The notes under the pieces: model-generated
What the model was told of the DNA's origin: nothing
Seen by the model: only the letters and a program-made list of their open reading frames with translations
Databases searched by the model: none
In this document: positions 1 to 8,151 of the stretch, in pieces
Numbering within the stretch: the first letter of the stretch is position 1
How the letters are laid out: each line of letters starts with the position of its first letter
Translations under genes and position numbers: made by a program
NCBI RefSeq assembly: GCF_029624125.1
Contig: NZ_JARSBN010000009.1
Coordinates: 1 to 58,332, forward strand
From: Winogradskyella marincola
GTDB taxonomy: Bacteria; Bacteroidota; Bacteroidia; Flavobacteriales; Flavobacteriaceae
Direction of reading: 5' to 3'
Length of the DNA stretch: 58,332 bases

Positions 1-87
1 AGCGACTACTGGTTTACAGTAGAATACGAAGAACCCCTTACCAACCAAATTAAAGAGTTCAAAGCCCATTTTACACTACGACGATAA
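1..87 (+). CDS. C-terminal end of a T9SS type B sorting-domain protein (5' truncated)
   Basis: An open frame runs from the first base to a TAA stop, giving 28 residues that end in FKAHFTLRR. This closely resembles the last residues of the 1992-residue protein encoded at 30214-36192 (FRAHFALRR, preceded in both by SDYWF). The ending is typical of the gliding-motility-associated C-terminal (CHU_C, type B) sorting domain that targets proteins through the type IX secretion system. The rest of the gene lies outside the window. It is probably a paralogue of the large repeat adhesin further along. Confidence 0.8.
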   Translation, partial: SDYWFTVEYEEPLTNQIKEFKAHFTLRR

Positions 88-120
88 ATTTTAAGGCTTT
101 AGTTATGTTTTTCAGGTAAA

Positions 121-149
121 TTGAAACAGATTTTATATGAAATGAAACA
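121..149 (+). promoter_or_regulatory. Candidate operator: TGAAACA direct repeat, 21-bp period
   Basis: TTGAAACA (121-128) and ATGAAACA (142-149) form a direct repeat with 13 bases between copies. The same arrangement occurs at 1918-1946 and, with one mismatch, at 8058-8086. A TAAGTTCG element (180-187), one base off the Bacteroidota -7 consensus TAnnTTTG, ends 45 bases after the start of the second copy. Two-turn spacing of direct repeats is typical of AraC-family binding, so the HTCS regulator at 4107-8069 is the obvious candidate. That assignment is inference. Confidence 0.55.
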
Positions 150-169
150 TAACTTATTATTAACCTTGA

Positions 170-207
170 GTATATAATTTAAGTTCGTGAAAACTTAAAT
201 TATATAC
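170..207. repeat. Perfect 16-bp inverted repeat abutting the start codon
   Basis: Arms 170-185 and 192-207 are exact reverse complements (GTATATAATTTAAGTT) around a 6-base centre, ending one base before the ATG at 209. There is no T-run after it, so it is not a normal terminator. It covers the likely -7 element at 180-187 and the expected transcription start. It could be a repressor operator or an mRNA hairpin that hides the start codon. Confidence 0.8.
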
Positions 208-208
208 A

Positions 209-1804
209 ATGAAAGCTAAAATTTCTCTAATTGCATTTTTCTTTGCAATATTATGTTTCAATTTATCTTGTAGTAAAGATGAGGACAATGGAACTAAAGC
301 AACTTCAATAGAGTTGACTGTAAGTTCTACAAATGTTCAGGTTAATACTACCATTAATTTCACAGTAAAAACTGATCTAGATCAGACAGTAACTAGCTCA
401 TCTGATTTTTACATTAATAATGTAGCACACGATGCTTCTAGCTTTACACCTAATACGCCAGGTACTTACAGTATAAAGGCTGTATATGGCGAATTAGAAA
501 GCGAAGTGGTAAGTGTTCAGGTAATTGCTACTCCTTTAAATGAGATTGTGTTAACTAGTGATAATTCTGAATTAGAAACAGGTGAGCAATTTACTTTTGC
601 TGTGTTTGGAGATAATTCTAGTAATTTAACTAGTGAAGCATCCTATTATGTAGATGATGTTTTAATAGCTGATAACACTTTTTCTTCTGATACTTCTGGA
701 GTTTTTGAAGTAAGAGCAGAGTATGTTCAAGATGGTGAAACCTTTAATTCTAACGTCTTAAGCTTAACGGTTTTATCGCAAACAACTGAGTCCTTACTTT
801 TTGACGAAATCATTTTTTATGATGGATACGCAGCTACGGTTAATGAGCCTGTACCTTCAGGAATAATTAGAGTAAATAATGCTTCATATGTTACAAAAAT
901 CACAGATGAGCATTTGGCTAAGATTAATAATGAATTAGAAATAGAGGTTATCATTGGCGCACTTTGTGATAATTATGACAGGATTGGAAATTTATTCCTA
1001 AATCTTGTGAATGAAGGCGATAGTTATTCAGAATCAAATATTGTTGAGCGTATTGAAATAGGCAGATTTATAACGCCTTTTATGAATAAAAATGCAGATC
1101 CAGATGAAGTACCATACAGATTTCAGGTAGATAATATTGCTAAAATATTAAATGATCAATCTATTTCTTCAACACATGATTTCTTTTTAGAATTTAATGT
1201 ATTTGGTGTGCCTTATGCAGCAAATGAGCAAGTTGCAGGTTGTAGTGGAAGAAATGATGTATTTAAAGGAAGTGTTATTTTAAGGTCTAGAAACGAGAGC
1301 TACACGCCAGAAGACCAATACGTAAAGTCTGTTGCAACATATTTTTCTTTTAATTCTTACGAATCTGGAGCTTCTGATGCTGTTGGGCAACCAATAAAGA
1401 CATTTAATTTTAGTACAGATGTAGATATAACTAACGCAAAAATGTATGTTGTAATTTCTAATCATGGAGCAAATTCTGGAGGTGAAGAATATGTAAGACG
1501 AGAGCATTTTCTTTATTTAGATGGTGGTTTATTGGCAAGCTACATACCAGGAGGAGAATCTTGTGAGCCTTACAGAATTTATAATACTCAAGCTAATGGA
1601 ATATATGGTTCTAGTGTTCAATCACCTGCTTGGTGGGCTTCTTGGAATAACTGGTGTCCTGGAGATGTAATTCCAATTAGAACTTACGAACTAGGAAATA
1701 TTTCTTCTGGCTCACATACTTTTATACTAGATGTTCCAGATGCTCAATTTGTAGATAACCAAGGCTATTTCCCTGTGTCTGTATATTTACAAGGAGAACT
1801 TTAA
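209..1804 (+). CDS. PNGase F-like (peptide-N-glycosidase F-related) surface lipoprotein
   Basis: This 531-residue protein probably removes N-linked glycans from glycoproteins at the cell surface. A lipoprotein signal peptide ends at Cys21, followed by SKDED, which resembles the Bacteroidota surface lipoprotein export signal. Two Ig-like modules (about 30-185) precede a PNGase F-like region (about 200-531). Landmarks recalled from the Elizabethkingia enzyme are present: CDNYDR, IGRFITPF, GGEEYVRREH and NWCPG. The three catalytic acidic residues of PNGase F (D60, E118, E206) appear to align with D257, E328 and E427. The two cysteines flanking the last Glu in PNGase F are replaced here by Gly and Val. 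The gene stands alone, with a candidate operator and palindrome upstream and a terminator downstream. The family assignment is strong. Activity is inferred. Confidence 0.82.
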   Translation: MKAKISLIAFFFAILCFNLSCSKDEDNGTKATSIELTVSSTNVQVNTTINFTVKTDLDQTVTSSSDFYINNVAHDASSFTPNTPGTYSIKAVYGELESEVVSVQVIATPLNEIVLTSDNSELETGEQFTFAVFGDNSSNLTSEASYYVDDVLIADNTFSSDTSGVFEVRAEYVQDGETFNSNVLSLTVLSQTTESLLFDEIIFYDGYAATVNEPVPSGIIRVNNASYVTKITDEHLAKINNELEIEVIIGALCDNYDRIGNLFLNLVNEGDSYSESNIVERIEIGRFITPFMNKNADPDEVPYRFQVDNIAKILNDQSISSTHDFFLEFNVFGVPYAANEQVAGCSGRNDVFKGSVILRSRNESYTPEDQYVKSVATYFSFNSYESGASDAVGQPIKTFNFSTDVDITNAKMYVVISNHGANSGGEEYVRREHFLYLDGGLLASYIPGGESCEPYRIYNTQANGIYGSSVQSPAWWASWNNWCPGDVIPIRTYELGNISSGSHTFILDVPDAQFVDNQGYFPVSVYLQGEL

Positions 1805-1830
1805 TGTTTTTAAAAATTTAGTTAATAGAA

Positions 1831-1858
1831 AAGACCACTTAAAACAGTGGTCTTTTTT
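1831..1858 (+). terminator. Rho-independent terminator after the PNGase F-like gene
   Basis: A perfect 9-bp stem (AAGACCACT / AGTGGTCTT) with a 6-base loop runs into a T-tract, 26 bases after the stop codon. Confidence 0.9.
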
Positions 1859-1917
1859 ATTTGTTTAATTTTTTTTAAATGATTTTTTTCTTTTGAAAAC
1901 CACCTGTTTTTGGTGTT

Positions 1918-1946
1918 TTGAAACAAAATTGACATAAAATGAAACA
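1918..1946 (+). promoter_or_regulatory. Candidate operator: second TGAAACA direct repeat
   Basis: TTGAAACA (1918-1925) and ATGAAACA (1939-1946) repeat the half-sites found at 121-149 with the same 21-bp period. A TTTG ending at 1983, a possible -7 remnant, lies 44 bases after the start of the second copy, matching the other sites within a base. The downstream gene starts at 2073. Confidence 0.55.
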
Positions 1947-1994
1947 ATGTTTTAAGTCTTAATGTTAAAATTATAAGAATTTGCGAATAGGTAA

Positions 1995-2044
1995 AATTGA
2001 GTGTTGTGATGAGTTTAAATTTTCACAATTCTTAATTCTCAATT
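1995..2044 (+). promoter_or_regulatory. Nested inverted repeats in the leader of the 2073 gene
   Basis: An outer pair AATTGAG (1995-2001) / CTCAATT (2038-2044) encloses an inner pair TTGTGA (2004-2009) / TCACAA (2023-2028). If transcription starts near 1990, this would fold at the 5' end of the mRNA. There is no T-tract, so it is not a terminator. Its role is unknown. Confidence 0.35.
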
Positions 2045-2072
2045 ATTAGTTATTAATCAAATCAATTAATTT

Positions 2073-3995
2073 ATGAAACAAAACAACACATTAAAAAGAG
2101 GCAGAGTCTTCTTTTACCTTTTTGGATTATGTTTATTAGCTTCCTTTGCTAAGTCTAAAGAGAAAAATACCGCAGCGTATTATTACTTTACAAATAGTGA
2201 CTATGTTACTCTAACAATAGCTTCAGGATATAATGAAGATGTAATTGCCGAAACAGGTGATTTAGCAGGTACTACTACAGCGAGTGTAGATAAACCTACA
2301 GACGATTTTTGTTATATAACCTACAATGTAGGTATAACATATGGTTTGCCTACTAATGGTGAATTAAGTAGTGGAAATATAACGTATCAGTTAGCGGATT
2401 ATACTTCTAATAATGCATTAAGATTAATAGGTTCAAATAATTCAATGGCTGGAGCTGGTGGATTAGAAGAAGGCAGTCCAACTGCAGGAGGAATTACTTT
2501 TGTAGAAACTGAAAATGTAGAAACTTTATATTTAGCTGTAACTTCAGGAAGTGGTGCATCATCAGTTTCTGGGAATATTGTTTTTGATGATAATAGCACA
2601 CAAGCTTTTACAGTTGCTATACCAGATTGGTATGCTACTAGCGCTACAATTATTGCAAATAATTTAGGTAGAGGAAATAGAGGTGATAATTCACTTTCAG
2701 GAGCACCTTCAGGTGGACCTTATATTTTTCAGATTCCTGTTGATGTAGATGAAGCAAATCAAACTAAAGTGGTTACAGGTATAGATTTTCAGAATGATGC
2801 TACTGGTGATTCAGTTTTCAATCTGTTTGCTGTAAGTGCTAAAAAAGCACCTAACTGTGATGCGCCTACAGATTTGAGTGCAGAGATTGGTCCTGTTACA
2901 ACAACACTATCTTGGGTAGATGCTGTTTCTACAAGTTGGGAAGTTGCTGTGCAACCGATAGGAAGCGGTTTACCTTCAGGAAATGGAGAGACAGTAAACG
3001 CTACTACTTACGATGCCAGTACTAACATTGGAGTTACTCAAGAGTTTTATGTAAGAGCTTTATGTTCAGATAATATCAATTTTAGTCCTTGGTCTGGGCC
3101 TTATGTATTTGGAGATTATGTGTCTTTTGAGCTTACAGGTTTAAATGCAGATGTTATAGCAAATGGAGTTGGCGATGCGTCAGTTTCTGCACCTGAAGAT
3201 ATTGATGGTACAGGTTATGCTTATTTAAGTGAAGATTTTAAGGTACAAGAAACAGATTCAGATTTAAGTTTTGGTCTTCCAGAAGACGGAGTGTTGCCTA
3301 GCCCTAATACAGATCATTTAGAGTACAATTTTGCGTCTTATGATGCTAATAACTCATTAAGAATTGAAACAGTAGGTGTAGAAGAAACTATTGTAATACC
3401 AGCTGGTTATCCTTCAGAAAAAATTTATTTATTAACCACTTCAGGAAGTGGCTCTGCACTGATTTCGGGAGATATCAATTTTAGTGATAATACAAGTCAG
3501 CCTTTTACTTCGGTAACTGTTCCAGATTGGTATTATTCAAACTCATTACCAGTAGCAATTTCTGGAATGGGTAGAATTAGCACATTCGATAATGTTATTC
3601 AGAATCCTTTTGGTAATCCTCGTATTTATGAGTTAGAAATAAGTATAGATAACGCTAATCAGGCAAAAACAATAACGTCTATAGATGTAACAAAAGACTC
3701 TGGTGGAGTTGTAAATATTTTTGCAATTTCTTCAAAAATGTCTGGAGCAAGTTTATCTGTAACAGATCAAAATGATATTGCTTTAAGTGTTTATCCTAAT
3801 CCTGTAAAAGACAATCTTTATATTAAAGGTGTTAATGTTTCTAGTATATCGATGTACAATATTTTAGGAGAAAAAATTAATGTTGAGTTTAAAGAAGGTA
3901 CAGTTGATATGTCTTCATTAAATAGTGGTATATATCTTTTAGAAATATTTGATAACTCAGGACATTCAAAGACATTTAAAGTCTTAAAAAAATAA
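2073..3995 (+). CDS. T9SS type A secreted protein with duplicated module and fibronectin III domain
   Basis: This 640-residue protein has a signal peptide and a type A T9SS sorting domain at its C-terminus (about 568-640, starting LSVYPNPVKDNLYIKG and ending KTFKVLKK), so it should be exported across the outer membrane and anchored or released. Two related modules of about 215 residues (about 43-258 and 348-572) share the features TSGSG, IPDWY/VPDWY and a conserved FNLFAVSAK/VNIFAISSK ending, which indicates an internal duplication. A fibronectin type III-like domain lies between them. No catalytic motif is recognised. A binding or adhesin role is likely. The candidate operator at 1918-1946 suggests co-regulation with the PNGase F-like gene. 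Confidence 0.85.
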   Translation: MKQNNTLKRGRVFFYLFGLCLLASFAKSKEKNTAAYYYFTNSDYVTLTIASGYNEDVIAETGDLAGTTTASVDKPTDDFCYITYNVGITYGLPTNGELSSGNITYQLADYTSNNALRLIGSNNSMAGAGGLEEGSPTAGGITFVETENVETLYLAVTSGSGASSVSGNIVFDDNSTQAFTVAIPDWYATSATIIANNLGRGNRGDNSLSGAPSGGPYIFQIPVDVDEANQTKVVTGIDFQNDATGDSVFNLFAVSAKKAPNCDAPTDLSAEIGPVTTTLSWVDAVSTSWEVAVQPIGSGLPSGNGETVNATTYDASTNIGVTQEFYVRALCSDNINFSPWSGPYVFGDYVSFELTGLNADVIANGVGDASVSAPEDIDGTGYAYLSEDFKVQETDSDLSFGLPEDGVLPSPNTDHLEYNFASYDANNSLRIETVGVEETIVIPAGYPSEKIYLLTTSGSGSALISGDINFSDNTSQPFTSVTVPDWYYSNSLPVAISGMGRISTFDNVIQNPFGNPRIYELEISIDNANQAKTITSIDVTKDSGGVVNIFAISSKMSGASLSVTDQNDIALSVYPNPVKDNLYIKGVNVSSISMYNILGEKINVEFKEGTVDMSSLNSGIYLLEIFDNSGHSKTFKVLKK

Positions 3996-4032
3996 CCCTT
4001 AACTATAATATAAGTTATTAATAGCGAGAATT

Positions 4033-4070
4033 AGGGAAATATAGGTGTATGCCATGTTTCCCTTCTTTTT
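4033..4070 (+). terminator. Probable terminator after the 2073 gene
   Basis: A 7-bp stem AGGGAAA (4033-4039) / TTTCCCT (4057-4063), with a further GG/CC pairing inside the large loop, is followed by CTTTTT. The long loop makes it weaker than the other terminators here. Confidence 0.5.
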
Positions 4071-4106
4071 ATAGATATTTTTTATATTGTTAGCTTAAAG
4101 TTATTT

Positions 4107-7100
4107 ATGAAAATAAAATTACATTTTCTTTTACTTCTATTTTTCTCTGTTTTAAGTTTTTCTCAGAATGTACGCCACCTTTCAGTAGATGATGGTCTAC
4201 CTCAGTCTTTTGTTTCAGATATTATTGAAGACGATGATGGCTTTGTGTGGATTGCAACTAGAAATGGTTTGGCAAGATTTGATGGACATGAGCTTAAAAC
4301 CATAAATCATGTTCCTGGAGAGGATAATTCTATAACGTCAAATATTATCTCTAAACTTCAAAAAGGTGAAAATAAAAAATTGTGGATTTTTTATGAAACT
4401 GAAGAAGTTGACCTGTTAAACTTAAGAACAGGCTGCGTAACAAACATGATTACTAATGAAGATACCAAAGCTTATGAGCAACCTATATCTACAAGTAGTT
4501 GTGTAATCGATAGCAAAAACAGACTGTGGAGTTATTTTGATAAACAAACAGTTTTGCTTTACACTCTAGATAGTTTAAATAAAAAATCTGGCAACAAATA
4601 TCGTTTTGAAAATGATACTATAAGATCAGTATTTTACGACAGTAATAACTCCGTTTGGGTATATAGCCAAAAAGGGCTTAACAAGTATAATGAGGCTTTA
4701 GATAAGTTTGAATTAAGCCAAATGCCTTTTAAAGTTAGTTATGAGAGTAATCATGATGGAGATAAGAATGTAAGTAGAGGAGTCTCTGGTTTAACAGAGA
4801 GAGAGAATGGCGAATTAATGTGGTTTTGCAAGAGCTATATCTATTTCTACAATCCAATCTCATCAGTGTATAGAAGACAACTAATTCCTGATGATTTATT
4901 AGTTAATCCTGAAGAAATACAAACTGGTCCCGATGGCAAAGAGTATTTTTTTGTAGACAACAAAATATATAGTTATGATGATCTTATTGGGATAAAAGAA
5001 CTTGGAGGAATAAAACCAAACAAAAGTATTTTACACGAAAAAGATATAGATACCCAAGCTTTTTTAGTAGATAAGTCGGGTTTAATTTGGGTAGCTGTAA
5101 ATACAGATGGTATTTATCAAGTCGATTTAAATATCGATTTTAAAACTATTGAATATAAAGATGATTTTGCGATAAGTATTTTTAAAAATCAGTTCAACAT
5201 TGCGTTAGAAGATTTTTATAAATTCGATTTAAAACGAAAAGGCACACTTTTGCCAGCCTATCATTTGCGTACTGTAAAAAAAGATCGAAAGATATGGATG
5301 GCAATTAACAGAACAGTTTCTTATTACGATTTAGATACAAAAGCACTTACAAAACTTGAAGAAATACCTTTGGATGGAACAGAAGATTTTATTCCTTTAA
5401 AAGGTATTGCTATAGGTAATGAAGGGAGTCCTTTGGTAATTGATGAAAATAAGAATATTTACAAATACAGTTTACAAACTAAAAAGTGGGAAATACATCC
5501 TTCAACATCACTTTTATATAAAAATTTTAAGGGCGAACTAAAGCCAAATGCTTTAATTGTAGATGATGAAAATTCAATGTGGATAACCACCGAATATAAT
5601 GGATTAATATGTATTGATCGGTATGGTGAATTAAAACATTTTCAAAAACGATCAGAGGATGCAAGTTTTCCAACCAATAACATCATCAATCTTATTTTTG
5701 ATAATAAAGACAAAAATATTCTCTGGATTGCAAGTTATAGTGGCTTAATAAAATTAAATAAGAAAACATTACAAACCGACTTCTATTCTAAGCAAGAAGG
5801 CTTACCAGATAATACAATCTATACCATAATGCAAGATGATAATGGTGCTTTATGGTTAGGTACTAACAAAGGGCTATGCAAGTTTAATCCAGAAACACAA
5901 GAACAGAAAACCTATACAATAATTCATGGTTTACCTACCATGGAGTTTAACAGGTACCATCAATTAGTTATGCCAAACGGACGTTTTGCGTTAGGCGGCA
6001 TGAGTAAAGGTATAATTTTCGATCCTTTAAAAATTAAAGAAGATGATTTTTCGCCTAATGTAGCAGTAACATCTGTAAAGGTAGATAATGATAGATATAA
6101 TAAAAATCAGCAATCTTTTTTTCAGTATAACGATATACAAGAAATACATCTGCCTTACAATCAAAACAATCTAGCCATAGAATTTGTGGCTTTAGAGTAT
6201 AGCTATCCAAATGATATAAAGTATCGCTATAGACTAAAAGGCTATAATGATGGTTGGATTCCTTCAAACAACTACAGAGAAGCTGTATATACTAATATCT
6301 CACCTGGTAACTATGTTTTTGAAGTTAACTCAACAAATACATCAGGTTTATGGAGTGATAAGGTAAAAGAAATAGCAATAGTCATATCACCACCTTGGTG
6401 GTTAACACCTTGGGCAATTATACTTTTTTTAGTGTGTGCTATTAGTTTGGTTTACTTTTTTATCAACTGGATAATAAAGCAAAAATTTATAAGAAAAGAA
6501 ATAGAACTACAACGCAAAGAAGCAAGGCATTTTAGAGAAATAAACAAGATAAAAACTAAGTTTTTTACCAATATGACTCACGAGCTAAGAACACCATTGT
6601 CTCTTATCATTGCTCCTGTAGAACAGCTAAAGAATGCAGATAATAAAAAGCATAAAAAGCAATTATTAAAAATAATAAAACGCAATGCCAATAATTTATT
6701 AAACCTTTCAGATCAGTTATTGGATATCGCCAAGTTAGAAGCAGGAATGTTAAAACCCAACTATCTGCATGGCGATATTGTAGTCTCTTTAAAAAAGTGT
6801 ATCGAAGCTTTTAAGGAAGAAGCAAAAGAAAAAGCAATCTCAATAGATCTTATTTCCCCATTGTTTGCTAGATATAGGTTTTCTCCATATTTATTAGAAA
6901 GAATAATTAATAATCTTGTTTCCAATTCTATAAAGTATGGTTTTGAAGGTGGAAAAATAGAAATTACTATGACCGAATCTTTTGAAGGTTTAATCCTCAA
7001 AGTAGAAGATGATGGTACAGGTATATCAAAGAAAGATTTACCACATGTTTTTGAAAGATTTTACCAAGTTAACTTGCCAAATAATAAATCTAATTCTACA

Positions 7101-8069
7101 GGTAGTGGAATAGGCTTGGCTTTGGTATATGACTTAGTGAAATTACAAAAAGGTGAAATACAAATTGAAAGCCAAACAGGTAAAAAATCTGGTACAACCA
7201 TAACAATAAAGCTGCCTTATAAAAAAGTAGAAGATATTACTGAGCCTAAGTTGAGTATTGAAAACCAGTTGTTGCCTCAAGTTAATAATGATAAAGATAT
7301 GCCAACTGTTCTCATAGTGGAGGATAATAAAGAAATGTTGGAGTTTTTATCTATAAGCTTAAAGCCTTACTATAAAATCGTGCTTTCAGAAAGTGCAGAA
7401 AAAGGATTAAAAATAGCTAAAGCAATCATTCCAGAAATAATTATCAGCGATGTTATGATGACAAACATGGATGGATTGGAACTGTGCAAAAAATTAAAGA
7501 AAAATATAGCAACCAACCATATACCTATTATCCTTCTTACAGCAAAAACCGATATGAAAAGTAGGCTAAAAGGGTTAACTTTTGGTGCAGACGACTATAT
7601 AACTAAGCCGTTTAGCGTTTCAGAATTATTACTTCGATTAAAGAATAGAATTGAAATTCAGGAAAAACAAAGAGAATCTTTATATGAAGAGCTAAAATTG
7701 TTGCCAAATACAGAAGAAGAGAAAACTGAGCTTAAGCCAAAAAATGATTTTCTACTACAGATAGATAGCATATTAGAAGAAAACTTGGACAATGAGCAAT
7801 TTGGTGTAAATGATTTAGCCTTAAAACTAAATATGAGCAGAACAAGTCTTCATAGAAAAATAAAAGCAGTAACCAATATACCAACCGGAAAGATTATACA
7901 GATTTATAGATTAAAGAGAGCTTCTTCATTTTTAAAAGAAGGTTTTAATATTTCTGAAGCATCTTATAAAACTGGATTTGGAAGTCCGTCTTATTTTACA
8001 AAATGTTTTAAAGAAACTTACGGCCTAACTCCTACAGAATACATTGAAAATCAAAGTGTGAAACAATAA
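4107..8069 (+). CDS. Hybrid two-component system (HTCS) sensor kinase / response regulator with AraC-type output
   Basis: This 1320-residue protein fuses a complete phosphorelay. It has a signal peptide (MKIKLHFLLLLFFSVLSFSQ), a periplasmic two-bladed-propeller-type sensor with Reg_prop repeats (about 20-680), a Y_Y_Y domain (about 684-756) and one membrane segment (about 765-788). These are followed by a HisKA domain with phospho-acceptor His825 in THELRTP, an ATPase domain with DDGTGI and GSGIGLAL, a receiver domain with Asp1115 (SDVMM) and Lys1167 (KPF), and an AraC-type DNA-binding domain (about 1220-1315). All key residues are present. HTCS proteins usually sense oligosaccharides in the periplasm and switch on glycan-use genes. 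Neighbours encoding a PNGase F-like enzyme and a lectin fit that. No SusC/SusD pair is in the window. The 3' end overlaps a candidate operator for the next gene. Confidence 0.93.
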   Translation: MKIKLHFLLLLFFSVLSFSQNVRHLSVDDGLPQSFVSDIIEDDDGFVWIATRNGLARFDGHELKTINHVPGEDNSITSNIISKLQKGENKKLWIFYETEEVDLLNLRTGCVTNMITNEDTKAYEQPISTSSCVIDSKNRLWSYFDKQTVLLYTLDSLNKKSGNKYRFENDTIRSVFYDSNNSVWVYSQKGLNKYNEALDKFELSQMPFKVSYESNHDGDKNVSRGVSGLTERENGELMWFCKSYIYFYNPISSVYRRQLIPDDLLVNPEEIQTGPDGKEYFFVDNKIYSYDDLIGIKELGGIKPNKSILHEKDIDTQAFLVDKSGLIWVAVNTDGIYQVDLNIDFKTIEYKDDFAISIFKNQFNIALEDFYKFDLKRKGTLLPAYHLRTVKKDRKIWMAINRTVSYYDLDTKALTKLEEIPLDGTEDFIPLKGIAIGNEGSPLVIDENKNIYKYSLQTKKWEIHPSTSLLYKNFKGELKPNALIVDDENSMWITTEYNGLICIDRYGELKHFQKRSEDASFPTNNIINLIFDNKDKNILWIASYSGLIKLNKKTLQTDFYSKQEGLPDNTIYTIMQDDNGALWLGTNKGLCKFNPETQEQKTYTIIHGLPTMEFNRYHQLVMPNGRFALGGMSKGIIFDPLKIKEDDFSPNVAVTSVKVDNDRYNKNQQSFFQYNDIQEIHLPYNQNNLAIEFVALEYSYPNDIKYRYRLKGYNDGWIPSNNYREAVYTNISPGNYVFEVNSTNTSGLWSDKVKEIAIVISPPWWLTPWAIILFLVCAISLVYFFINWIIKQKFIRKEIELQRKEARHFREINKIKTKFFTNMTHELRTPLSLIIAPVEQLKNADNKKHKKQLLKIIKRNANNLLNLSDQLLDIAKLEAGMLKPNYLHGDIVVSLKKCIEAFKEEAKEKAISIDLISPLFARYRFSPYLLERIINNLVSNSIKYGFEGGKIEITMTESFEGLILKVEDDGTGISKKDLPHVFERFYQVNLPNNKSNSTGSGIGLALVYDLVKLQKGEIQIESQTGKKSGTTITIKLPYKKVEDITEPKLSIENQLLPQVNNDKDMPTVLIVEDNKEMLEFLSISLKPYYKIVLSESAEKGLKIAKAIIPEIIISDVMMTNMDGLELCKKLKKNIATNHIPIILLTAKTDMKSRLKGLTFGADDYITKPFSVSELLLRLKNRIEIQEKQRESLYEELKLLPNTEEEKTELKPKNDFLLQIDSILEENLDNEQFGVNDLALKLNMSRTSLHRKIKAVTNIPTGKIIQIYRLKRASSFLKEGFNISEASYKTGFGSPSYFTKCFKETYGLTPTEYIENQSVKQ

Positions 8070-8086
8070 TCTTAGTAATTGTAACA
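8058..8086 (+). promoter_or_regulatory. Candidate operator: third TGAAACA-type direct repeat
   Basis: GTGAAACA (8058-8065) and TTGTAACA (8079-8086) have the same 21-bp period as the two sites upstream, with one mismatch in the second core. A GAGTTTTG sequence ending at 8124 lies 45 bases after the start of the second copy, as at the 121-149 site. The site overlaps the last codons of the HTCS gene and precedes the lectin operon. Confidence 0.45.
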
Positions 8087-8151
8087 ATATTAATAGTAAA
8101 AGAATATTATCATTTAGAGTTTTGTGAGACATCAAAATTCTCAAAATAAAC

